Positions 45,901 to 57,900 of a DNA stretch of 64,000 nt are shown in pieces. The translations under genes were made by a program, and so were the position numbers. The notes below the pieces were generated by a model. The model made no database searches. It had not been told where the DNA came from and saw only the letters and a list, made by a program, of their open reading frames with translations. Position 1 is the first letter of the stretch, and each line of letters opens with the position of its first letter. Origin of the DNA: Chamaea fasciata (Eukaryota; Chordata; Aves; Passeriformes; Sylviidae); NCBI GenBank assembly GCA_029207755.1, contig JARCOQ010000003.1, positions 99,160,982-99,224,981 on the forward strand, in the 5' to 3' direction.

Positions 45901-48900
45901 AAGGAAAATTGTATGGATTTTGCAGCTGTGGATTTGTGGGGTGCAAAAAGGATGTCTGAGATGCCTTCAGTAGCAAGTATTTCCCATTTCCCAGTTGCAT
46001 TGTGCTGGGAGAGCTGAGAGCAAGGCAGGGCTCTGGTCACTGGACACATTGAACGAGCCTGGCCCTGCACGGCTGGAATTGTCCCACAGCTGCCTATGTT
46101 GGTGTGCTGTTCCTGGGCCCTTGGGTGTAGAAACCAAGAGTATTTCATGCATTACAGACACTTCCCACTCTGGACCAGACCCGTGTCCACGGATTTCAGA
46201 GCAAATGTGCTTCTCTCTGGCAGCTCCCCTCTGCCCTCTTCTGTTGTTTTGGGACATCACACGAGCTTCTGGAAGCAGCCACTTCACAGCAGAGGCTGGT
46301 TTAAGTATTCTCTGACCTTTGCCAGTGTGTTCAAGCTGGAAAAGGGCCCAGGATCCAAAGCCTCCTTGCTCTGAGACACTGAAGAGAGTGAAGGGTGGGG
46401 AGGAAGGCCGGACTTGAAAGAGGCAACCTGCCCTGAAGTGGTGCTGTTGAGATTTGAAGGAGAGTGAGGTCAGGATTAGAAAGATTGTCAGGAGACACTG
46501 CAGAGTGGGGAAACTGTGATTCAGGTGGGCTTTCAGTGTCTGTATTAGAGGTGAGGTATGATCCCATCCCCTGACAGAGCAGGGAAGGGGAATAGTTGAA
46601 TGAGGAGACAATCATGCTTTGTGAGAAGAAAAGAGGTGGACTAGAAAATTAGTTGATGAACTGGTGAGTTGTTGAATGGGGTATTTAAGAAAGCCAGTGT
46701 AGCTACTCAATCAGGAGCCATCCTGCTTGAGTGGAAGCATGATCCGATGAGTCTGATGAGATGTGTAGCTGATACTCACTTGCATGCAACAGGTGATGCT
46801 GGAGTTACCCTGAGGCTTGTGGAGACTTCAAACAGTTTCCCACCCCATGATGGATGTCTGCCGTGGGCAGACAGTCGAGGTGGGGTTCTTCTCCTGCAAA
46901 GAAGCTTTTAGATGTCTGAACACAAGCCCGTCATCTTTTGTGTCTATGACTTCATTAGGGACAGGGTGTCTAGAGCTGGAGTGCAACATTCTCTAGAGAT
47001 GTGTACCACTTCTTGTTGACTGAGCAGGCTTGGCTGTCTTTGAAATGTGGGGATGTTAGAAGTAGGGAATAGGAATTCTTGCAGCCCTTTTTGTGTCTTT
47101 GTGCCCATGTCAGTCAGAAGAAGTGATTGTAGATTCAGGTCATGAGTTTTTGAGGCTGGGATCTGTTTCTTCCCAGGTCGGTTCAACATGCCAAGCTCTC
47201 CTTTTCTTGTTTGGTACCCAGTAAAGGTCTTTCAATGAAAATTGCCACTGTGTGTGGGGTTAAATGCACATTTCATACTGCTCTTCGTAATGTTGGCTGT
47301 TGTCCTGTAATCTCTGCTATGTTACCCGTTAGGCTGTGAAGCAAATTCTGTCCCTTAGCTCTGGCCTGGGGACATGGCCTGCTCTCAGGTCAGTGGCAGT
47401 TGAACAATCTGGACGGGTTGGTTTCACCAGGGTTAACTGGCTTTGCTGGATCCTGCTTTGCTCAAATCTTCTCTGAGCTCTTGGCCTGTGGAGAAGGAGG
47501 GTTAGGGCCTCTTCTCTGAGCAGGGTGAGTTGTCTGCACAGTGACTGCAAGAGCCTCCCTGTCCGTTTCTGTAGCTCTAACAGAGCACGGATCCTGCCCT
47601 TGTGCTGGGGCACCCTTTCTGTGCTTCCCAACGAGTCCCTTCTGAAAAGCAGCATTGCTTCCAGCAGCTCCCAGGGAAGGGCCTCTGGAGGTCTTTGGTC
47701 TGGCTTGCTTTAGGCTGGGTAATGGGACTGTAGCCAAAAATGATGTCACTACACATTAAGGGTTCTATTGTCCTCCTACTCCTTTCCCCAGAAAAAAAAA
47801 AGGCATTGTAAACCAGAGCTCTGTGTGAAAAGACCCCTTCTACTAGAAGGGAATAAATACACGGAGAGAGTGTAACAGGCATTTTGAGGTCAAGAATATC
47901 ATGACAGAGCTTTTTGCTGCCTTTTCATCAAAGGGAAGATGCTGTGGTGTCTCTTAAATGATACTCTGGATGACAGAACAATTAAACAGTGCTTTTTTAT
48001 TACTTTTTTTTTTATTGTCCAAGAAGAGTGGAATGGTCCTAATATTATGGTAATTTGTATCTAATTTGGGATAGCCTTTCAAAATAGCAAATTAGTCAAT
48101 GAGGGTGGTCTTCTTGGCAGATCCTTCCATGTGTTGGCAAGATTACTTTGTTTAAAGAAGTTCAGTTTTTGGAGAGGGTGGATCTCTTGCTACAACTTGA
48201 AGTGAGGCTGGGTGGTACGCTACTGATTTATTTTAAGAGTTTATTCTAGCCTAATCCTCCCTTGCTGTTCACTATAGGAAGAATTTCAACTTTTTTGATT
48301 GATGAATATTGCATACATTTATATGGATGCCATTGTAATGAAGCAGCAGTCATATGCCTCATTAAAGAAGGTGTTGCCACCTTCAGCAGCATTGAAGAGG
48401 TACAGGTTTGACTAGTTGGAAATGAAACTATGAAATGTGATGAGTCAAACATACTTAAACGAAAGAGATTGCTGTGAAGCCAAGGCTGCAGACCACAAAT
48501 ACTTAGGCACAGGAACACACACAGCCTTTGGAGCAGTGACATAGGAAAGTCATAGCAAGTATTGCTTACCTGCCTCTTAACACTGACCTCTCCCTACTCT
48601 GTCCTGGGTTTTCTGGAAAACAAGCATATGCCACCCTTGACTTTAAGCACTGCCAACTAGAAGCAAGTTTTCAATTCAGTATTTTTTCTGAACTTGGTGT
48701 CCTTCCTAAGCCTCCGCCATTGTCTGGTCTTCCAAGTACCAGATCACAGGGTGTTTCCCAAAGCTGAAAGGAAAATCTCTTGACATTAGCTTTTCTATAG
48801 AGAAAACTAGGAGGTTTTTTTTTTTTCCTTTTCCCTATTCCTTTTTTACCTGATGGCAACTCTTTCTTTTCCGCAATTTTTGTGCCTTTGTAGACTTAAT

Positions 48901-51900
48901 TCTCCGTTTTGTGTTTTGTCTGTTTCAACTTTCGTCATTATTTTTGGAGACTTGTGGTGTTGTTGTGGGGCGGGAGGAGGTGCATTGGGGTTTGTTTTTT
49001 TTTGTGTTTGGTTTTTTGGGGTTTTTTTTTGGTTGGCTTGTTTGTATGTTTGGTTGGGTTTTTTTCAATATATTGTCACTGTTTTTGCCAAACTGCTCTT
49101 TTTACTGTCTTTCCAACCAACCTAACAAAAACTGGCCCAGCAGCTTTGTCTTAACAAAGCGTGGGGTGGGAGGAAGGATCAGTAGGACTGGGAACCATTA
49201 TCCCCAGGTTTCCCAGGTGTTCTGAGCAGTGACATTCCTATATTTCCTTGCCTCAGAACAGATTGGAATAACAATCAGCATTGCTCTTTGTGAGCAGGAA
49301 TATGTATTTTCCTTTCATTACCATTCGTTTTTGTTTTCTTGATGGAGTAAACTTGCTGGGAGGATGTTCTTTATCTGGAGGTGGATGGTATTTCCCACTT
49401 GTCATTCCTTGACGTGGTGTGGGACCCATGGTGGCCTCTGTGTCAGTCACCCAAATTGGGAGTGGTAGGTCTGAATGCAAACTAACTCCCCTGGGCTGCA
49501 GGCAGGATGGTTCTGGGTCTGCCTGAGTGGAGCTGGAGTGGATGCAGCCCTATCACCCATTTTCCAGACAAGCCTTTTTTGGAGCATCCGATCCCAAAGG
49601 CAGGAGGCGGCTGAGGAGCCCACAGGTGCATGAATTGCCCAATTTTATCTCTTTCCTGGCTCACCTCCTGCTGATGCAAAACCTGTGGTGCATGTGGGAG
49701 GTGGAGAAATGAATGTGAGAGCAGTAAGATTAGCCACCTCTCAGGTGATCTTACCAAAGTGTGGGTTTGGGGTTTTTTTTTCTTTTAAATACAGAAGAGT
49801 CTTCCCAGCACTGCTTTCTTAGGACATGCCTTCGTGGATGTGTGCAGGCAGACCTGTGCTTGCCCTGCCTGCACTCGAAGCTGCTTGGCTCTTACCCAGA
49901 GCCAATCTTGGGAGCCACGTACACACATTGGCACAAGGTAGTGCCCAGGCTGACAACTCTGCCTCTTGGAAGGGCTTGGAACTCTCCTGGTGTACTTCAT
50001 AAGGCTTTTGGACTGGAGATGTTTGGTATCCAGCCAGCTTGCAGCATACAGGAAACATATAGGGGCAAATCTTTAGAAAACACTTTTTGTTTTCTCTTTC
50101 CTGTTTACATTTGTCCAAGCCTTTAGAGAAACCATATGATTTCAGCTATCAGCATTGAAATTGCAAACTTCGAGCTGCTGGTTAACTTTTCTTTATGGGA
50201 GGGGAAGACACTGCCTTTGTGTGAGGAAAATGGTCTCCAGACCCACTGGAATCCCTTTGCCTACTGTATTTTGGGCATAACATTGAAACTATTCAGCCAA
50301 GGCCAAGAAAAGAAGTATCCAGCTGCATTCCCTGGAAGGAAGCTCGTTGCAGCTTAACCTGTCTCTGGTTGTTGTGTTGTAGTCTCCAGACTCTGTATTC
50401 TGTACAAACACAGTCATCCAAAATAAAAAACATCCTGACAATTTTAAGTTGAATATAACATAGACTGAATATAACACAGCGTGGAATGTCTCCTATGAAG
50501 ACAGGCTGAAGAGTTGGGGTTTTACACCCTAAAGAAGGGATGGCTCTGGAGAGACCTTAGAACACCTTCCAGTACCAAAAGGAGGTCTAAAAGAAAACTG
50601 TTGAGGGACTTTTTACAAGGGCTTATAGTGATACAGGACAAGGGTGAATGGCTTCAAACTGACAGATTGAGATTTGGTAGTAGGAGAAAATTCTTCACTG
50701 TGAGGGTGCTAAGGCACTGGAACAGCCTGCCCAGAGAAGCTGTGGATGCCTTGTCCCTGGAAGTGTTTAAGGCCAGGCTGGATGGGATTTTGAGCCTTCT
50801 GGTCTGGTGAAATGTGTCCCTTCCCATAACAGGCAGAGCTGGACTAGATGATCTTTAAGGTCCCTTCCAACCCAAACTGTTCTGTGGTTAAAATGTGAGG
50901 ATTTTGCGTACTGGTGTGAGAAAAGAGCTAAAGTTTTTATCTGAATTCTCAATAGGGAAAGAAATATCCAATAGACTTGGATTGTTGAGTTATGTCTAAA
51001 TCCTTTGGACACAGAAGTATAGAGGATCATAAATAGGAGGAAATAATGCCATTTACCTGCCTTCTCTTGAAATGAAATCTATGGTGATCAGCCTGGAAAA
51101 TCCCAAGTCTGCCTATGTAGGTCCTTATCCAGAAGGATGTACAAGACTCTGCAGGATAGTGTTATCCATGCCTGTGTTTGCTCTGACTGGTCAGAGTTCA
51201 TGGTGTGCTAACACAATTGTTCCCCATTGCCTGTGGCAGCCCTGGCTGCCATGGATGAGAACCTACACTGCTCCTTTCCAACTGGGCAGATGAGCCTGCA
51301 CGAGGTGACATTTTGTCTAAAGCTGCGGCATATGTAGCCTTTGGACTCATCAGAATTGCTAGTGCTTTTTGTGTGACAAAAGAGTACGGTGTCCAAGATA
51401 AACTGAGGAGAAGAGATCTGGGTAGGCTTGCATTTAAAAAAGGCATCTTTCATCTCGCTGACAGAGAGGTTCCTGCAGCGCTTTGATTGCCCTTTAATTA
51501 TGTCTGTTTTTCCTGGTTTGTTTGAAAGGCAGATCTTGTTAAAAAAAGGTGCTGTGTGGAAAGAACTTGGCTGTCTCTGCTGCCCTTCCTTGAGGGCACC
51601 CAGCAGAGCTGTCGGATTAATTTTTCTTTCTGCATTATTAAAATGGATGATTGTTTCTCGTGGATTTGAATGTAGGCATGGTGTGTTCCTCCCACCTTAG
51701 GTGAGGAGGGGCATGAGGGGCTGGATGGTTAAAGCAGACAGAGAAGTCATGAGGTATGACTTCTTCCCACGCTAACTTTCAGCATGATCCCAGAGGAGGT
51801 GCTTTAATCCTTCTGCCTTCAGTCTTTTGTTGTGGGCTGCCCCAAAGGCTGCAGGAAACCCAGGATGGTGTGGAGGAGACTTGAGAGTGCCAGGTGTGGG

Positions 51901-54900
51901 AGGTTAGCAGTTTGTAGCAGCTCACAGTTTTCATGCTGTTTGATTTTATCTGAGATGCCACCATTGTGGAGCCGTTTGCCTCAATGAGTATCTCAGCTTT
52001 TGTTAAAAGGAGTTAGGAAGAGCATGGAAAAAATGAACAGAAGAAAAAGGGAAAATAAAGCCCGTCTTTGGTTAGAGAGAAAAGCCTGGATATATGATAG
52101 CCTAGGTACATGTAGTCAAATATAGACTAGAGGCTCAACTGCCAGGCAAGCAAAATAACTCAAGAACAGGTTTCTAATCCCTTTACAAATCTCAGTTTTA
52201 AAGAAAGTCAGCGTAACTTTTGAGGGTTTGACTCATGTTTGTAAGTGCCCAGGCTTGACAGTGCGCTATTTTTAAGTGCTGTCTTTATGTTAAATCTTGG
52301 GAGGTGAGATGAAAATGTTGGGTTTTTTTAAGTAACAACAAATCTTAATATAGCTGAGAATGCGGAACTGCCCTTAGAAAAATAGGTTGGACACATAAAA
52401 AGGAATCTTGCTCAGCAGGCTGAAGATGCAGAGCAACTTCTGCGGTTACGTTTTTCTTTCTTCTGGCAATTTTGGGGTGGGGACATAGCTGATGCAGTCA
52501 CTTGGCCTAACATTTCATTTCTAATGTAAGTCAGATATTCCTGTACATAAAGAACCTGGCTGAAATTGTCTTAGCCCAAACTGGAAAAGCTGTTTGCTAC
52601 AATTCTGTTTTGTGAAACTTGAGGCAACCTGAAGTTGCTCAAAAATAGGAGTTACAGGATGGGTAGGGAGAAGTAGATGCTCCTTTTGAACTGAAATGGT
52701 TTAGTACAAACAGGAGAAGACAGGCTGGCTCTCTTGCTTCAGAGACGTGATTAGGTTTTAGTTGTCATCTCCTGCCTAGAGTTCTGAAGATTTAAATGGC
52801 ATGAAAATGAAGTCAGCTGCTTAAAGCCAAAGCTAATCAAATGAGGAGACTCTAAAGTAGGAGGATAATCTTTGTCATCTGACAGGCAGTCCTAAATTCC
52901 CACGAGATACCTGTGCAACTCTGCTGTAGTAACATGTGTCTGTTGTGCTGAGACCAACTCTCATACCTTCAGCCCAGTGGGCTTTGTGTGGCTAGTAAGC
53001 CATAAAAACTGAAAACATGAACTTGGAGTCTCAGAAGAGAAGTGACACCATGTGCTAGAGAACTGCTGAATGATGCTGCACACTGAATCTCCTGATGTCC
53101 AGTGGTGTGAAACTCATTTGAGGGGTTTCACGGAAATTTCGACGTGGTGGTGGACCTGCTGATATGGCTGCTTGGGCAAGTTTTTCTTAAAGAATGCAGT
53201 CATTTTTTCCTACAGAAATGAGTTGAGTGAATATTCAGTGTAGGTTAATTTAAAATTAAAATTTAAAATGTAAAAATATGCAAACACCAGAGTTGAGGGT
53301 CTTTTAAAAAGCAAAACCCCTGCTCAGGGAGTGCAATTATTCAGGCTGTGCACACATCTGATTACTAAGCTCCCAAGGTGGTGAGAGCAGCTCTTCAAAC
53401 TCCTTGAAGCTTTCCCCCAGGGTGTACCAGCACTGCAGGCAAAATGCCCTTGTAAAGCCAAAGGTAGCAAAAAGGGAAGTGGGGTAGATAAGAGCAGGCA
53501 AAGCTGTCCTTTGGGTTAGTCTGGGGAAGACTGCAAACAGCTTATTTTAAAATAATTTTCCTGACTGTGATTTGAGATGTATGTAATGCTTTCACAAAAA
53601 GTTGTCTTGGAACAATGCAGGTGTGGGATGCTGGGACACATAGGCTGGAGGGTGAACAGGCACTGACCACCAGCTCACCTTGCATCCTGTGCATGTCCCT
53701 GGCTTGACTCCCTGCAGAGGCAGCAGTGCAGATCAGGGGCCGGGGCTCTGCTGATGTTGCTGTGCTGGCCTGGGTTGGGTGGTGTTTCACACATTCCATG
53801 TCCCTTGGCACAGAAGGACTTGGTGGGGACATTGGAATTGGAATCTCTGGGATGGTGTGTGCACACGAGGGAATAGGGGGGCTGTTTGCCGTGCTGCAGG
53901 GGCTGCAGGAAGCAGCATGTGAATCCCAAGTATTCAGACAAGTTATTATGAGAGAAGTCCCTCACCTCTGCACTCTTTTTCCTCCCTGCCGTGGCTTTTT
54001 ATACAACTGTATTACACATGGCAGGGAGAAAACCAGTGGTTATAAGCTATCACCAGATCAGGGTTTTACATTTCCATTTCCCATCGTTGTTAAAACTGGT
54101 AAAGGATGTTGCAGAACCTGTGTGAAAGGACCTTGATAAGCAGCACTTAGCAAAGCCAAAGCCTGTAGCTTTCTGGAGCCTGTGTGAGCCTCTGCAGCTC
54201 CGGGAGGTGGCACCAGCTCACTGCCGAGACTCAAGCAGCGCTGCTGGAAGCACCACCTAAGTGAGCCATCGGGTCCTGGGATGGTGCTCCTGCAAAATCT
54301 CTGGGAAGGTGCTTCTGGCTCCCAAGGCTTTGATTGCATTTTAAAGCAGTGCTTTCCCAGCCTTTATTCTTCAGGCAGAGAGGAGGGAAGCCGTTGCAGG
54401 TCTTGGTGGCTCATGAATTCTTGGTAGTTTATCCTTACAGCTCCTGAGATGTGCCAGTAATAGGCATTGTGTCTGCAGAAAAGCCTGGCACACTGCAAGC
54501 CCATTATCTAGATACAAAGTACTCTGGTCTATGTGCTCATATCCACTTAAGGATATTTCTTTATTCTGTTAAACAGCCTTGGACTTGTTCTCTGGTTGTG
54601 TGTGATTTGTGTTTTTGAGAGGGTTTTTTTGTTGTTTTTTAAGCAGTTGTGAAAATGAAATTAGGTATGTTCAAACATGCAATTAATTTTCCCTGTAATT
54701 AATTTTTTGTAAGAATAATGGAAATGTTTCTCTTACCCTTTCCATCTGAATGTTAACAGGGTATTGCAGGTCTTACTAAGGAATATTCAAAGTAGTGTTC
54801 AACTTATTGTAAAGCCCAGAAACCTTCACTGGAATAATGGTGTTATTTCTGTGTTTAAAGATTACATGGTGCCTAATATTTTTTAAAAGCTTTTAATAGC

Positions 54901-57900
54901 CTGTAGAAAAAACCTCAACCAAATACTTTCCAGCATAAGTTGTGTTCATGCAAAACTCACGGAAAGATTTAACTTCCCCAGAGTAACATAATTTTTTTGG
55001 AACATGGTTGTCTTCTTGCCAAGATGCTACTAAACACTGAGCAGGGAGGATTGATTGTAGGAGCATTCCTTTTGCTAAAAGTTTGATGGTGACATCTGAG
55101 AGTTCTTGGGTGGAAAATGGGCGGAGTCTTCCTTAAGTTTGGAGAGTTTGTTGAAATCTGTTTTGGACAAGGTGGCTTTGTCCCCCCAGTGGCTTATGTA
55201 AAGACTTAAGAACGTTATATTGCTTCTTGGGGATTTTACCAGATGTCTCAGAAGAAAGAAGGTGCTGCTTGTAGTGGCAAAGACCAGCATTTGGGCCTTA
55301 GCACTCCCCAAGTATCCCTTGCTCAGTGGTCAGCCAGGACTGTGTGTGTCACTACTGACAGCTGCTGCTTTCCTCTTCTGCAGGTTTTCATTTCTGTCAA
55401 CTGCCTCAGCACAGATTTTTCCTCTCAGAAGGGAGTTAAAGGTCTGCCCCTGAATCTTCAGATTGACACTTACAGCTACAATAACAGGAGTAACAAACCT
55501 GTCCACAGAGCCTACTGCCAAATTAAAGTCTTCTGCGACAAGGTAGGTTTGGATCCATGTGCCAATGACTGTTTTGGAAGGCTGCTCCACAGTTTGGCAG
55601 CTTTCTTTTTTTTTTTCTTTTTTTTTTTCTTTTTTTTTTTTTTCCTTAATTGTGTCACTTGCTATTTTGGCTCCCTGAAGAGTCCTGTCTGTGTTTAGCC
55701 TTTGCAAGGAAAAAATTTCAACCCTTTCTACTTGGCTCATAGATGTTATGATGACCTCAAATAAATTTGCTGCTCTCAAAATGCTGCAGTGCTAAGTTTC
55801 CTGAGCATTGACTTTAGAGAAAGGTCAGTCAGTGGCAGACTGACACTGGGAAGAGCCTTCAGCAGGAGAAATCACTGGAGGCTTCTGTAGGCTTGTCTTT
55901 TTGCCCAAATTCTGTTGTGTTGGTCCTTTTAAATTTCTTTGTGTTTTCATACTGCATTTGTTACAAAAACCCCCGAACCAATAGCTTGCAGAGCTTGTGA
56001 ACAAAAGATGTACCACCGTGAGATACAGCAGCATAAAAAGCCCATTTGCAAGCTGGATGGGTGCTGTAATTTGACTGCTCTGCCTAATGCATTTAGCACA
56101 CAGAATTAATGCATTTCCCAAAGCCAGTATTCAGCAGAAGCTGTGAAAGAAACAGAAGAAGCTGAGCTGAAAGCAGCTGTAAAAACTTAACTGAGTTTGC
56201 AAAGAAAGGAAATTTCCCAGTCTTCATAACCTGTAGGAACAGGTTATGCCTGCCCAAGCAGTCTTTTGAAGGTCCAGGGCAAGTAATGTGTAATATTATT
56301 TCCAGAGTGACCAAGATTGTTGTAGGCTGTGATAAATTCTTCCTGGACTTTCCAGTCCTTTTGATTGCTGTGAACCATGTTGACTTCCTATTTTCTGATA
56401 TCCTGCTTGATTTGGGCCTTTTATTCTTTGAATCCAAACTCATCTTCATAGGGCAGGCTCTTTCAGGTGATACCTCAAGTGCCTCTCCATGCAGCTGCAG
56501 GGCTGAGGCAGGTCTGTAACTCCCCTCTCTGTGCTGTGCTGGCTTTGCCAGACTGCTGTGTGATCTTGCCTGGTGTTCCCTAGGACACGGACACAAAGAT
56601 TCATCTCATGCACTGTTGTTCTGTCTCTGTTTACTTCCCAAAATATGTGGTGCCCTCTGCACTGTGCTCCTGCTGTAGCATCTCATTAACTCACCGTGCC
56701 ACATTCTGTTGTCCATCTACAGGCTTTAAATGGGTCCATCTGCATTCCTGCACACCTGGGAGAGCTGCCTGTGGCTGCTCCTGTTGTGATACTTTCTGCA
56801 AAGAATTTACAAGGACTTAGCAAAGGCTCTCCAGAGCCATCTTAAAGACTTGCCAGTAAACCCAAGAGGCTTGGGTCTCATGAGATTTCATTAGGTCTTT
56901 ATTTTTATTTCTTTTTCTATTTTCTTTTGCCTATTTCAAGATGAGACTGAAGCTGGTGTCTCATCTAATGTTTTTCCACCCAAGTAGTCTGTGAGTCCTG
57001 TGTGCTATCAACCTGTTTTCTTTATAATACAGAAAGGACAGACTTGCTACAGGGTAAGGGGGGATCTTTTACTCCTAAATTGTCCAATCAATTACTGACA
57101 CAATGCTAAAATGACTGACAGGCTTGTGCCATAGCTAATAAGACAAATTGATTAATAGAAAGGCAGATGTGTAGTCAGCATATAGACTCTAATGGCTTCC
57201 TTCAAGCTATGGCAGAAATTTCAGCAAATCCAGTAATGCCTGTGCATCTTTTATTTCCCTTTGAGATTTTGGCTTACTCGCCTCATTTCTTCTTCCAGAT
57301 ACTTTGCAACTTGTACCTGAATTAAAAGAGGAGGGAAGAAAGGAAAGAGAAATGTTAATCAAAATCAGAACAGGATAATAAAATATAAAACTGAATCTTA
57401 AAGTACCTTCTTTTCAGGCTCAACTTCACTCCCTAATTCTCTCCCTTGTCCCCTGCAGCCAGTGCAGGTGAATGTGGTCAGTTCTTCACACATTGCTGAT
57501 GCCCCTTCCTCCTCAGGAGGAGGACTCCTCACACTTCCCTGGCTTCAGCACAGGGCACCTCCCATGGGAGACGGTTTCCACTAACTTCTCCAACATGAAC
57601 ACTTCCCACAGGCTACAGTTGTTCACAAACCGCTTCAGCATGGGTCCCTTCCATGGGGTGCAGTTCTTCAGGAGCAGGCTGCTCCTGTGTTGGTGCCCTA
57701 TGGGGCCACAAGTTCTGACCACAAACCTGCTCCAGCACAGACTTCCCATGGAATCACAACCTCCTTTGGGTATCCACCTGCTCTGGTGTGGGGTCCTGCA
57801 CAGGCTGCAGGTGGATCTCTGCTCCCCCATGGACCTCCATGGGCTGCAGGGGCACAGCTGCCTCACCTTGGGCTGCACCACAGACTACAGGAGAATCTCT

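Larger units (their letters stand above)
43074..55383 (+). other. GRHL1: GRHL1 intron 8 (12.3 kb)
   Basis: The donor is GTATGT and the acceptor is CTTTCCTCTTCTGCAG. Contents include a G/T-rich low-complexity tract (about 48955-49075) and a sense CR1 end (about 50470-50890). A 214-codon minus-strand open frame (45967-46611) has no recognisable product. The rest is ordinary mixed intron sequence in which I see no exon, RNA gene or array. Confidence 0.8.

Noticed and set aside
55330..55779. 149-codon minus frame across exon 9 and the T-tract
   Set aside because: It is the shadow of GRHL1 exon 9 plus a lysine-rich reading of the poly-T tract.
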